Shown one piece after another: positions 35,885-48,400 of a stretch of 64,000 bases of DNA. The notes beneath the pieces were generated by a model, which saw only the letters and a list, made by a program, of their open reading frames with translations, did not search any database and was not told the DNA's origin. The first letter of the stretch is position 1; the number at the start of each line of letters is the position of its first letter. Position numbers and translations under genes: made by a program. This stretch comes from Diphasiastrum complanatum (lineage: Eukaryota; Streptophyta; Lycopodiopsida; Lycopodiales; Lycopodiaceae): NCBI GenBank assembly GCA_029204225.1, contig CM055092.1:101276433-101340432 (forward strand), written 5' to 3'.

Positions 35885-36625
35885 AAAAGAAATTCTCCAA
35901 CTGGACAGTTGGATGAAAAGCTACAGATTGGTCCATTTCGTCTGCCCTAATTTTGTTCTCAATGCGATGAAGGGTCATTTTGACCAAACGATGTCAAAAC
36001 CAAGCAGAACTGGATTTCTTTGGTCCGTATAGAGCTCATGAGCCTGTGGATAGTATTTCGAACGATTTTGAGCTCATCCGTCTTGTCTATTCCCAGAAGT
36101 TTTTCTCGATGTTGCCCATCGGCCAAAATAGATAGCATGAGAAATAGACCCCGTTCGGAGAAACTGGACTATTGGACAGAAAGTTGCAAAATAGGTTCAT
36201 TTCGTGTGCCCTAATCGGGATGAAGGGTCATTTTGACCAAACGACATCAAAACCAAGCCAAATTGGATCTGTCTGTCGGACTCACAAACCTGTGGACATT
36301 ATTCTGGACAATTCTGAATAAATCCGACAAGTTCCGGAACCCGACCGGCCAACTGTCTCCAAAGTTCTTTTCGTGGGCTGGACTTTGAATAGAAATTCTA
36401 GGCTAACCATCAATCCGTTCGATGTTCTGTCGATTTCCACAAGTTTCCCTTGAAGTTGCCCATTGGTCAGAATAGATTGCATGAAAAACAGACCTTGTTT
36501 GGAAAAATTGGGCCATTGGATTGAAAGCTACAAAATTGGTCCATTTCATGTGCCCTAATTACATTCTCTCCAAACGAAAGGTCATTTTGACCAAAAGACG
36601 TTAGAACCGAGTAGAATTGGTGGCA
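35885..36625. repeat. diverged tandem repeat with GGTCA-TTT-TGACC palindrome
   Basis: A unit of roughly 260-340 bases occurs about two and a half times. Landmarks recur: TCCATTTCGT..GCCCTAA near 35932, 36196 and 36540, and GGTCATTTTGACCAAA near 35967, 36226 and 36581. Also repeated is GTTGCCCATCGG/TTGG..CAGAATAGAT. No coding potential. The palindromic core GGTCATTTTGACC is kept in all three copies. Confidence 0.8.
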
Positions 36626-39316
36626 AAAAAAATTGGAATGAATAAGCCCTTAAATTTCACATCATACTATAAAAAAACAAGTTTTGTACTTTAAATTTTC
36701 CTTGTGTTCACAACCATTGCTATAACGCTCAGGAGGCTAGCTAGCATTGCAACCATCAAAATAGGTTTAATTGCTCCCAATGCAAGCATTTAGTTTACAT
36801 AAGTCTTAAGACTTTGTTGTTATAAAAATAACTTATTTCACTAGGATATCAATATATATCATGGTTTGCAATATACAAAGAATGACCTTACATTCTCTCA
36901 CGATAATTTCAATCACATTAATTTGCTGGTGGCCCTTTCAATTTTAAGGAGAGTTATAATAAGGTTTCAATTCGCCACTCATACCTATGCAATACCAGAA
37001 TTTGGAAATAAGGATAACGAACTAACTAATCATTTGCACTAGATAATTACACCTATCTTTGATTTTTATGTAATCATGCATGAATACTACAAGATAATTG
37101 TGAAAACTACAATTAATATTGCTTTCAAGGCAATGTTTTTTGTAAAATTATTATCTTAACTTTCTACTTGTATGTTTGCTTATGATAGACAAGTTATTTG
37201 TTAAGCAACTCAAAAATCAACTCATTTTCAATGATTTTGATAGTGTCCTCTTTTGCAAGATGTGTAAAAAATGTCTTCCATATTGGAGGAAGAGCTGTTA
37301 GACTTTCTAAGGATGTACCTGAAGATTACCTTATTGATGGCTAGCGATGATTATCTTAAATTATGAATGAAAAGTGATCACTAATACTTGTAGTACTAAT
37401 CATGAATATTGTGAATATTGGATTGTTGTGAATACTAATTGAGATTAGTGTGAACAATGATGGTGAATACTCGTAAATACACTCTTATTATTGATCGTAA
37501 ATACAAGATAAATATTTTGAATGGTCATCATGAATACCAATTACGATTACTTACTGTAAATTTTTGGAATATTAATAATGAATAGTAAAATGTGATTATT
37601 CAAAATAAAGATTGTAATTATTGCATTTCATTATAAGATGTTGTAATGGCCATAAAAAATACTAAGAATGAAGCAAGTGGCTCTAATACACTCATTTTGC
37701 AACTGTGTACAACAAAAACAAAATTAAGCCCATTTCAGCACTTGCTTGGAGTTTTTTCTGGAGAAAATACTAGTGTATGATCATTGGTTTTGCTAGATCA
37801 AAGAAATAGCAAAATAGAAAAAGCTATGATAATAATTTCTGATAGGTTAAAAACAACATCAAAACTTTTGTAAAATTTTTAACTATGTTTGCGGTAGCAA
37901 TTTTGATAGTGTATGGTCTTGCAATTAAAAATGCTAACAAACAAATGAATCATCACAATAGTTTATTGTACCTTGCCTGAAATAAAAACCCTCAAAGAAA
38001 AGATAATGATCCTTGAATAAGATGCAATACTAATGATCTCAAAGCCAAAGGATTAAGATACATAATACAAATCACAGCATGAATCCCATTCCATACTATT
38101 CCATACTTTTTGGTATGGAACATAACAAGTATGAAACATGTTGTTCCCTGCGTATTCCGTACATATGAAACCCTAAAATTTTGATTGGAACGTTCTAAGT
38201 CAGGCCTCAAAAACCCAAATTGGAAGTGGCTTTTTGTAGCAAATTTTAGCCAAAATCTTTTGAAAATTATCATTCTTAAGACCAACGAATTTACAGCCCA
38301 AAAATTGAACATACATGTACAGAAAAATTGGCTGTAAACTGTTTTCAAAATTTGTTTTCTGGCTATATGGCTTTTGGAGATTGTTCTTGTAAATTATCTC
38401 TGGCTGCAAATCATTTTTAGAATTATTCCGAAAATCATTTTCTGGTTGTAAATCATCTTTGAATATCGTTATCAAAATCATTTTTTGGAAATTGTTCGAA
38501 GTCTAATTCCGTTCCGTAGCAGCAGTATCCTGTATTCTACACCTGCAGTAAATTAAAGTAGATATCGTCTAAGTAACATATACATGTGTGAACAAGTTTA
38601 TTATATAGCTAGTTAAGTGGCTGGGTCCCCAACCGACGTGATTTTATGCAGTCCGTCTCTCTTTCACGCTGTATGTAGAGGCAATGCCTCATTCACTCAT
38701 TCACTAATCAATACAGCATGTAGTTAGAAGAACACTGTCTCTCTCTTACTTCTGTGCGATGCTCTATTCTGCTGCACAAATTGATGTTTCTCTGATTTAA
38801 CAATACAGTAAACCCTAAAACTTCAGTTTGATTCTGCCTGACATGTAGTGATCCTTCTGAGAATGCCCTCCAAGCGAAACTATTAGGGTTTTTTTTAAAA
38901 TACGATCTGAAAAAAAAAAAAAAAACAACATATCTTTAGGAATATTTCAAAAACAAGGATGTATGGAATGGCATTCCATATACAGCAGAACTATGCTTCA
39001 AACCATGCACCACTTAACCTTTAACAACCAATGCTCGTTATTTGAGGCTTTAAACGATTCCTTAATCCCTTTGAGGAAATTGTCCAAATTCAAGTAGTGA
39101 GTGCTAGAGATAGTATGCATCAGATCAAACAAGCCAGAAACAAGAACATTCAATATTTATAGCTCAATGATGATAGAATAGAATAAAAAGATCTCAACAC
39201 ATGCAAATCATTAAAACCCATTAAAAGAACAAGCCCAAAAAAATTCTTTCTAATAACAGCAACAGAAAAATGTGGCAAAAGTGGCATGAGCCTTCACTTC
39301 AATCAAAATACAGCTA
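36626..39316. other. AT-rich intergenic sequence downstream of RPL29
   Basis: No gene, RNA gene or element recognised. Open frames around 37992-38481 (minus) read into a short imperfect repeat (AAATCATTTTCTGG-like) and show no family motif. 38590-38820 looks promoter- or LTR-like (TATATAG, then CT-rich), but no partner was found. Confidence 0.45.
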
Positions 39317-39945
39317 CTATTTCTTGTCTTTTGACTCTAGTAGTGCCACCAAGGAAGGTGGGGGTCTTATTTCTGCATTTCTTTTCATTGCTTTGTCAAG
39401 TTTCCGGGATTCCCTAGGTTTGATGCCTTTTTCAATCTCCCTCTCACGTTTAATTGTAAGCATTCGTGCTATCTGTTTAATCATATAACAAAGATAAGTA
39501 AATCATTTATCAAAACCCAAATCAACATAAATCCATGAAATATACCAGAAGTATGATTAAAAGAATCAAACAAGTTTAAACAATAAATAGGCAATAAGAC
39601 AAGTTATTATACAATCATAGAAACTCTATTGCTGTTATATAAGTTGATTGCTACTATACAATGATCTTTATTTGGAAAAGCATGAGGGACCCAGAGGCCC
39701 GAAGCCGTCCCCGGTGTAATTCCAGGTGACACGGTTGTCACAAGGCCTCTAGCAAGGAGAAGCCTCACAATTATAGAGGCATATGAGGCAACGACTGTGG
39801 GGAAATTTTACTGCAAAAAATAGAGACTCTGTTTGGTAAGGCGTATGCACCAGGATAGGTACATTTGACAAGGTAATTGGAGGTGGCTTGCTAACAGGGG
39901 GAACGGGGGGGGTGCCAGCTTAGTGTGAGTGGACAACAAATCAAA

Positions 39946-40043
<98 letters not shown>

Positions 40044-40773
40044 CACAAACACACACACACACAATATATATTTTGTAGTGTGACACCCTTCTAGTCTTAT
40101 GCACATTTGGCAACCCAAAAGACAATAGTATATCTTTCACTCTTTCTTTGTCTTTATGTAACTTTGAAAACCCAAAAGACATTCACGTATCTTTCTTTCT
40201 TTTTCTTTTTTATAAATTTTTGACGGCTAGACAAAAAAGTTGGAGGCAGTATACCCTTTTCCGCATTCTCCCAAATTCGCTAGATTTGAATTCCTGCCGC
40301 AGCGCCCGCTTTGCTCTCAACATAAACAGCTCCCCCTTCAAATCCATAACTGTGTCATTTATATCCTCGTCACTCATTTGCCTTATTTCCACCAGCTCCT
40401 GCTCTCTCTTTGCCATCATTGAAACCCTCAATGGCCTCAACGTAAAAAGCCCCTTCCCCCACTGCGCCACTTTCAGCTCCCCATTTCCCGCAAAGGCACT
40501 GCCAATGCTGCCGAGCTTTGCAATCTGTAAAACTTGAAAATAGATAGTGAAAAAAATAGCTCTCTACAAATTGAACCGAAATAGTGAAAGTAGTTAGCGT
40601 CAGGCAATGCTTCTTAAGAAATTTGAATTCAATATGGTGTCCTGTGGATAGAAGCAGAAATCTTGATTTGACTGCAGAAATGAAGAGATATGAAAGCATA
40701 GGGATTGGCAATGTACCTTGGGGGCGTTTGATAGAGAAGGCAATGACGCCATAGCTGAGATAAGAGAGACCAT
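39317..40773 (-). CDS. RPL29: plastid 50S ribosomal protein L29, three exons
   Basis: Exons 40773-40717, 40524-40255 and 39472-39317 give 19+90+51 = 160 residues; both introns are GT-AG and phase 0 (192 and 782 bases). Exon 1 ([19 protein letters not shown]) and the start of exon 2 form a Ser/Ala-rich, acid-poor transit peptide. The L29 domain follows: [38 protein letters not shown], and across the second splice [18 protein letters not shown]. It ends with a basic tail and [15 protein letters not shown]. Plant plastid L29 keeps this same order, including the C-terminal PPPSL. L29 binds 23S rRNA near the peptide exit tunnel of the plastid ribosome. It is the only clear host gene here; the exon-1 ATG was chosen because it joins in frame and gives a transit peptide. 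Confidence 0.93.
39949..40062. repeat. (TC)n then (CA)n microsatellite in RPL29 intron 2
   Basis: About 46 TC units (39949-40040) followed by a short CA tract. In the RPL29 transcript this is a GA-rich run about 215 bases after the exon-2 splice donor. Confidence 0.97.
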
Positions 40774-40930
40774 CTCTGTATCTCTCTCTCTCTCTTTTAC
40801 TACGCACTATATCGAGAGAGAGACAAAAGAGAGAGAGGCGCGCGAGCAGGGCCACATATAGGAAGCTGGAGGCTGCCTCGCAAGGCATCCTGCGAGAGTT
40901 TGGAAATGTGGGGTCAAATTTTTATAGGGC
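40774..40930 (-). promoter_or_regulatory. RPL29 5' UTR and core promoter
   Basis: A TATAAAAA box on the minus strand (40919-40926) lies about 146 bases before the ATG. Between them is a CT/GA-rich tract (40780-40845), common in plant 5' leaders. The transcription start cannot be read directly. Confidence 0.55.
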
Positions 40931-41098
40931 AGGCAAGGAGGAGGAGGAGGGATTAGGCAATGTGAGGTACGAAGTTTAGTTTTTCAACTTTTGGAGGCCT
41001 TTGGAGGTTAGGATGGACGTTAGGGCCTACATCCGGAGTTAGGAGAAAACATTTTGTGAATCTTCTCTCCTCCTACCTTGGTCATGTGGCCCTCTTGT

Positions 41099-41129
<31 letters not shown>

Positions 41130-41155
41130 TGTGTGTGTGTGTGTGTGTGTGTGTG
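41099..41155. repeat. (GA)n(GT)n microsatellite
   Basis: About 13 GA units, a short break, then about 13 GT units. Confidence 0.95.
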
Positions 41156-41658
41156 CTAGAGAGACCTAGAGTTGGGCCACATGTTGGAGGCAGCCTCCAT
41201 CGGTGGCAGCCTCTTGAAATGAGGGTGTCATTTATGCCTACGCCCCACTACACTTATCTAATTTCACACTACACTGTCCGGCAAGTCCAAAATTAAAATG
41301 GAGCTCTACCATTGGTCCAGGGAGAAAAAATGGGAATTCCACCCTTTCATAGTACCAAGCACTTGCTACTATGTGGAAGATGACATGGCAGAGCCCCACT
41401 GCCACGTAGGGACAACTCAAAGCCAGTTTTTGGGCCAACCAATGTCCCTGGCATGTTGAGCTTCCCCTGGCATGTTGGCCTACATTTTGAAGTTTTAATA
41501 AAATGCATTTCAATTTTGAACTCACCAGCTCAAAGGTGATTGTTAGAACAAAACCCTTCAGTCTTTTAACATTAAAAGTTTCACACTTGCACTTCAAAAC
41601 ACAACACCTTAATAAAATGGACTGATCGTATGTCAAGATTCAAATGGGCCAATCATAT
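41156..41658. other. intergenic sequence, no gene recognised
   Basis: A 132-codon minus-strand frame (41238-41636) has no recognisable motif and no supporting features, so it is not called. A short duplicated phrase, CCCTGGCATGTTG, occurs at about 41440 and 41463. Confidence 0.4.
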
Positions 41659-42471
41659 TGTAACCCTTCATTTAACACTTACCATCCAAATGTGAATAGG
41701 GGTGGTCCATTGCCCACCATCCACTCACTTGCCAAGATTCAAAAAATGGGTGGCAAGTGAAAGGGCCAGACAAAGGGACTTGCATGTAATGTGAAGTGCA
41801 TGTTCCCACCAACCCGTTAGCAATACTTAAGTTTGCTACTTAACTGAGATAACTAAGGCTCCACCAATTGTTAACTTAAGTTGTTGTCAGTTAACCAACC
41901 ATTATCAGATAACAGGTGTGGTGCATTAGTAGTGCCAAGATAGTGAGACATTAGAAGGTCACTTGGCTACAAGAGTGCACATTTTTAACGATTTGCATAA
42001 TGTCAAAGAATGATGGTGCTCTAAATTAGATTAGAACTAGTCAATAGGACGGTTAATATAGTGGCTTGAACAACCTCGCTATAATTGTGAACAAGGAATT
42101 GTAATAATGGTTGTAAGGCCCAAACTAGCTTAATAAGGTCCCAAACTTATAGTAGAGGCACATATGACCACTATAAATAGCTGAGGTTGTGCTAAATTTG
42201 GAGGCTATTGTTCATTTTGTAATTTTGAGATCTCTTTGAGAGCTTTCTTGATGGAGAAAGTGGTTCATGTGCCTAAAATCACATGAGAGCTATGATCATG
42301 CTCTAGAAGTAGGCCCCTATCTTGTGAATGATCAATAATCATGAATAATGATATTGAAGTTTTGACTTTTAGCTATCTTCTTGATTTTTGACTAGTTTTC
42401 TTGATTTCTTGCATTTCCATTGTAGAATGATGTTTAATGAATGGATTAGATGCTAAGGTTGGCACATGACA
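41659..42471 (+). repeat. presumed 5' LTR of element L
   Basis: Bounded on the right by a primer-like site (TGGTATCAAAGC from about 42477). A good TATA box, CTATAAATAG, lies near 42170. Left edge TGTAACCC near 41659 is a guess. No partner LTR is in the window. Confidence 0.45.
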
Positions 42472-43309
42472 ATTTTGGTATCAAAGCATTAGATCCTTTC
42501 CCAATCAGATTTGGTGGTTTTTGTTAAGTTTGGTAGAGTTTCTTGTTCTAGTTTTCTTGTTTTTCCAATTTCTAGCAAGTTTTGATTCAATGTTTGATCA
42601 TCTAATCTTCATTCTTTGTGTGATTTCTTATTGTAGATCAGTAGATCTTTTGTTTAGCTTCTTGGAGGTACTAAGATTTTTTGATTTGGAGCTATAATGA
42701 CCAAGTTATGGCCATTTTAGGGTTTTCTTTCCAATTTTAGTTAGTGGTAGTTTTTGCAGTCTGTTTTTCTCCATTTTGGCTGTAATTTTGGCCGAATTTT
42801 GTGACTGTAATTCTAAAGGATTGTAGATCTCAGTCTTAGCTTGAATCTGAGCCAATTTGGTTGAGAGTTGACAAAGTTATGGCAATTCTTGTGAAAGAGG
42901 TCAAATCCTAGCTTTGGTAGAAAAAGTGGGAGAGAAGCACTTCATCTTTTTATTTATGAAGTTTAGCTTCTTTGTTAATTTTTTTTCCATTTCTTCATTC
43001 TCCAAAAACCCTTAAAAAAGAAAAAAAAATGCTCCACGGCTCCCGACACATTTCCTCAGCTCTCGACCGAGCCGACGCCCTTTCTCCCACGTTGACCGAA
43101 TACCCTCGGTCCATGGTCGAGATGTACATCACCTGATTTGGTCGAGATTTCTTCTCAGACCCTCGGACCGAGACCTCCTTTTCAAGATTCTATCGGTCAA
43201 CTCCACGTAGGGAGCCTCTCGGTCCAACTCCCCACCGACGCCCTTCTTCACGCAACTTACCTCACCAGCCCAACTCCCCGCCGGTGCCCTTCTTCACGCA
43301 ACCAACCTT
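42472..43309 (+). other. leader of element L, interrupted by Copia H
   Basis: Starts with TGGTATCAAAGCATTAGATC, an initiator-tRNA-Met type primer site with one change. No Gag was found before Copia H begins at 43315. A GC-richer patch at 43030-43310 repeats GACCGAG and TCGGTCC words (wobbly inverted pairs). Confidence 0.5.
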
Positions 43310-43314
43310 CTTCT

Positions 43315-43608
43315 TGTGAAAGATTTCAGATCCTTAAGATCCAATCTACTTGAATGATCTTTGGTTAGAAAGAGAAATACACTACCAATTTCACCAATGT
43401 AGAAAAATCAGCATCTACACACAATTTGAGATGCAAACACTAATAGAACTTGATCAAACTTGAATGAAATGATTATGTACTGTTGTTGTCCGTACAAAAC
43501 CAGCAAGCTACTGTATTTCACATGTGTGGATCCAAAAATAGCAAATATAGATCATTCTACACATAGAATTGCAAGCAATCACCAAGAGAGTGCACCAATG
43601 GATAGTAG
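43315..43608 (-). repeat. Copia H 3' LTR, distal part
   Basis: On the minus strand it ends AAGGATCTGAAATCTTTCACA. It rejoins 50045 after removal of K and one AGTAG copy. The last five bases, 43604-43608 (AGTAG), are K's target duplication. Confidence 0.85.
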
Positions 43609-44263
43609 TGTGAAAATTGTCAACATTTCCTAGCTAGTTTGAGGCCTAAATTGGCTAAAATTGTAAATAGTTTTGGTTCTGGAGTTTCACACGTGTGAAC
43701 CAGGCCACAATGTTTTTATTTACTGTATTTTTTCAGTATGATGAAGTGTCAAACTTCATACCCTTCAAAATGAGACCATTTTGATGTATTTTGGTCATAT
43801 AAGCCATTTTTAGCTATTTTTCCTATATAGGGAATATCTAGGGTCAAGTACCTTCTAGAGAGAGGAGAGAGAGTCATCTTCCTCATCCATAAATAGTAGG
43901 GAAGTCGTGGAGAACAGGTTGGAGAAACCTTTTGTATGCTTCATTGAGATCAATAGATCATTGTCATTGTTTCTTCCTCCATTGAGAGCATTGTTGTGTG
44001 TATTGTCTTCAAGCTATTGTGTATGATCTTAGGTGCTTTCCAAAAGTGATAGGCTGATGTATTATGGACTGTATAATGCTATTTTGGGCCGCACTTGATG
44101 TTTATGGAAGTTTCCATTTGTGATAAATGCTTTTTGATCAAGTTCTTTGCATTCTAGGTAGCATAGAATGTGTTGCCAATTCCTAGCTTATGTAGTTTGG
44201 AGTGCAAGCATTCAAGCCAATGATCTTGGAGTTTAGATCCACTTAGGATCTGTATTTTTCACA
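43609..44263 (+). repeat. 5' LTR of Copia K, with promoter
   Basis: TGTGAAAATT...TTTTTCACA. A CCTATATAGGG box near 43828-43838 is the likely TATA element, followed by a GA-rich run. A CACACGTGTG palindrome lies near 43688-43697. Confidence 0.95.
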
Positions 44264-44278
44264 TGGTATCAGAGCTGG
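44264..44278 (+). promoter_or_regulatory. primer-binding site of Copia K
   Basis: TGGTATCAGAGCTGG directly after the LTR, complementary to initiator tRNA-Met. Confidence 0.93.
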
Positions 44279-45435
44279 TTGGCTTCTATTTACAGTAAGT
44301 ATTCCATTTTTGGTGATATTTGGATGTTTGATCAAGTTCTAGCATGATTTTGCATTGCTTTGTTGATCAAATCTTACTAACCTTTGTTTTGTGAGTTGAA
44401 CTTGTGGATCAAAAGCATATTTCAGGTCTATTGAAGATCAGAGGCTGAAAAGAAACTATTTTGGATCAGATCATAACACCTAATCATTTGTGATTGTGAG
44501 GCTTGTGCATATTCAATACTAACAATGTTCTTTTCAATCCTATTGTTGACAATCTCCATTCTTGGATGAACACTCTCCTTAAGTGGATGAAACTTCTCCT
44601 TAAGTGGATGACAAATGCTCTTTTGAGTGAGTTGTAATTCTCCTAAAGGCTGAGCAAAGCTCCCATTTGGATGAAAGATCCCCTTTTTTGGGTGAACATA
44701 TTGTAAGCTCCATTGTGAAGAGCATATTGTAAAGATTGTCATCAATTTTGGCATAAATTTTGGTGTACTTTGTTGAGCATGTAAGTAACTCTCCTTATGT
44801 AATTTGATTGGAGCATTTGCTGGAAGGTGTTAACCATTATGCAAGTGTGTTTTCAGGTTCTTAACAGGTTGAGGAACATTCTCATGTGAAGTGATCTTAG
44901 ATCTACATCTAAACACCAAGATTTGACAAGATAGTGAAGCTAGTCTTGTGATTCACTAAGTGTGCTCATTCATTCACCTCTAAATCTTGTATTTATCACT
45001 TGCTGGAGTTTATAAACTTTTAGAAGTGTGGTTTACATGTGGTTTTACAGGTTGAATCAATATCTTAGTGTGTTGATCATATGTTGATCAAGTTTGTTCA
45101 TTACTAGGTAATCTTGGCATCCTAGTTTTGGGTATTTTCTAAGAATGCAAGTAACTCTTCACACCATAACTTGATTTGGTCACTTGCTGGAAAGTTTGAG
45201 AGCTTAAGCAAGAGTGTGTTCAGGTTGGTTTGATTTTGTAATCCATTCTTAGTGTGTGCAAAGTGTTGCATGTGTTTCAATCTTCCTTTCTATGCTTGGA
45301 AACCATCTAGGTTCAAGATAGAAGTGTTTTAGGGTCCTAAATCTTCATAGATCTCTTTATCTATCATTTGTTGAGAGAAAAGTGAGTGCTAAGTGCTTTA
45401 GGACAAAACCTAAAAGTTGAAGAAACATTAGAATC
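44279..45435 (+). other. long leader of Copia K with diverged repeats
   Basis: About 1.16 kb, no gene. A unit around TTGCTGGA...AGTGTG...TTCAGGTT recurs near 44816, 44999 and 45183, spacing about 183 bases. Several GGATGAA words lie at 44560-44700. Confidence 0.7.
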
Positions 45436-48400
45436 ATGGCTTCCAATGGTGGGATCATGCTAGAGTCTAGTGAAAGGTTGAGTTCATCAAACTACTCTAC
45501 TTGGAAAGTGAGGATGGAGTCCTTACTTGAGTTGAATGAACTCATGGACATAGTTGCAGAAATTGAAGAGAGACCTCTCACACTTCAAGAGCAACAAAGG
45601 TTTGATAAGAAGGCCAAAAGGGCTCTTCATATCATTAAAATGAATGTTACAAATGAACTTCTCAAAGAAGTTGGAAAGTGTCAAAGTGCAAGTGAGGCAT
45701 GGAATGCCTTAAAGAAGCTCTTTGAATCAAAGTCCACATCTAGGGTATTGACCCTAAGGAGACAAATATTTTCTAGTAGGCAAAGAGAGGGTGAAAGTGC
45801 TCATGCATTTATCTTGAGAGTTAAGTCCCTAAGTGATGATTTAGCATGCATTGATGAGAACATAAAAGATGGTGAAATAGTCCAAGTTATGTTGAATGGT
45901 TTGCTAAATGAACATGCTAACCTTGTGCAAAGTTTTGCCATTCAAAGAGTCTTGCCAAGTGTGGTTGACTTGCAAGAAATCTTATTGGCTGAAGAACATA
46001 GGTTGCAATCAAAGCTTGATGGTGCATCCTTGCAAGGTGGAGGTGAAGAGGCTTTCTTCACAAAAGGCAAATTCAAGGGCAAAGGTAAAGGCAAAGGGAA
46101 ATGGTCCAAAGGTGGTAACTTTGATCATGATGATCACTCTTCCTCTTCCTCTTCTACTAAGAACAATAAGTCAAAGTTCAAGTGCTTTTATTGTGGGATA
46201 AAAGGTCATTTTGCAAATGAATGTTATAAGAAGAAAAGAGAGCAAGGAGAGAGGCAAGGAAATCTTACAATAGATGAGGAAGAACATAACACATGTGAAT
46301 CACTTGTTATGACTTCAAGTTTGTTAGCCAACATAGATGATAATGATCCTTGGTGGATTGATAGTGGAGCCTCATCTCACATGACAAGACATAAGGAATA
46401 CTTTACATCCTTATTGTCTTATGAGGGAGAAGGTAACATCATCTACACTGCAAATGATGGTCAATGTGACATCAAAGGCATAGGCACTATTCCTATTTCC
46501 CTTTCAACAAATAGGAAAGCAAATCTTGAAAATGTTTTGTACATTCCTTCAATCACTAAGAATTTGCTTAGTGTAAGTCAAATGATTGACAAAGGACTTG
46601 ATGTGGAGTTCATTGGAGATGCATGTTTGATAAGTAAATGTGGATCCTTGATTGCTCAAGGTAGGAGGCATGGTAAACTTTTCAAGCTTGATGCATGTGT
46701 GATCTCTAATCATGAAGGATGTATGGCTAGGGAGCAATTGACAAACCAAGAAGTTTGGCACAAGAGGTTGGGCCATCCCAACTTCAAATCTTTGGAGGTA
46801 ATGGCAAAGAAAGAGCTTGTTCTTGGTCTCTCTAAAAGTCTTGTTGCAAACAATAGTGTTTGTGAACATTGTGCCTTGTCCAAATCTCATAGACTTGCTT
46901 ATTCTAGATCTACTTCTAGATCTAAAGAAGCTTTTCAACTTGTGCATTCTGATATTCATTCTTCTAGTACAACTAGCAATGGTGGGGCAAAGATGTATGC
47001 AACTTTCATTGATGACTTTAGTAGGTATACTTGGATCTATCTTCTTAAAAGTAAGGATGAAGTGTTTGATGCATTTGTCAAGTTCAAGAATGAAATGGAA
47101 AACCAATTCAATACAAAGATCAAATGCTTAAGATCTGATAATGGAGGGGAATACACCTCAAATAGGTTCAAAGACTTTTGTATAGCACATGGGATTAAGA
47201 GGGAGATGTCTAGTCCTAGGACTCCACAACAGAATGGAGTGGCCGAGAGGAAGAATAGAACCCTTTGTGAATGTGCCAAGGCAATGAGACTACATGCTAA
47301 TCTTGCTAAGTCTTTTTGGGGGGAAGCTTTAGCATGTGCTAACTGTTTATGTAATAGATGGACAAGTGCTTCCTTGGATGGTAAAACTCCTCATGAGGTT
47401 CTTTATGGTAGAAGGCCGAGTGTCAAGCATTGTAGGATCTTTGGATGTACATGTTTTGTCAATATCACACTTGATGATAGAACTAAAGAAGATCCTTCAT
47501 CAAAGAAGGGTGTGTTTGTTGGCTATAGTGAAGTAAGCAAGGCTTACAAAGTGTACATTCCTTCTACAAAGAAAGTTGTCATAAGTAGGGATGTCATCTT
47601 TCATGAAGAGAATGTTTCCAATGTTGTTGATGTTGATGTTGATGTGCCTACTAATCATCATGATGTGCAAGATGTCTTGGATGAAGATGGAGATGCCACT
47701 CCAAAGCAAACTTCAAGGAAGACTCAAAGGCAAAGGGCTAAGCCATCAAGGCTAACCTATGATGAAAAAGGAAAGCAAGTGGTGGACAACTCTAACTTTG
47801 CTTTTCTTACCTCTTTTGATGAACCAACTTGTGTAGGTGAAGCAATTCAAAAGAAGGAATGGATCCAAGCCATGGATCATGAGCATCAAGCACTCATCAA
47901 AAGCAACACATGGAGGTTGGTAAAGCTTCCAAAGGACAAGAAGGCAATTGGTTGTAAGTGGATCTTCAAGATCAAGACAAATCAAGATGGATCAATCAAC
48001 AAGTACAAGGCAAGGTTGGCGGCAAAGGGGTATGCTCAAGAATATGGTATTGACTATGATGAGACCTTTGCACCCGTGGCAAAGATGGTAACTATTCGAA
48101 TCCTAATCTCTCTTGCAACTCTTTATGATTGGGATATGTGGCAAATGGATGTTACTAATGCCTTCTTGAATGGTGATCTTGAAGAAGATATTTACATGGA
48201 GCAACCCGAGGGCTATGTTTCACATGATGAGCCTAATCATGTGTGCTATCTCCAAAAGAGTTTGTATGGGCTAAAGCAAGCACCAAGGAGTTGGTATGCT
48301 AAGCTCAATTCCTTCTTACTTTCTCAAAACTTTGTTATGAGTGAGTATGATCATTCTCTCTACTTTAGATTGAATGAAAATGATATCACTTTACTTTTGA

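Noticed and set aside
37992-38481. Two minus-strand frames with repeated Lys-Asp-Leu-Gln-Pro-Glu units
   Set aside because: They come from a short imperfect DNA repeat; no start context, splice sites or family support.
39660-39800. GC-richer island in RPL29 intron 2 as an exon or small transposon
   Set aside because: No open frame joining the L29 exons and no inverted ends were found.
40370-40888. 172-codon frame across RPL29 exon 1 and intron 1
   Set aside because: Wrong frame for exon 2; the L29 protein is recovered only with splicing.
41238-41636. 132-codon minus-strand frame upstream of RPL29
   Set aside because: No recognisable domain, and it lies in intergenic sequence beside a presumed LTR; likely chance.
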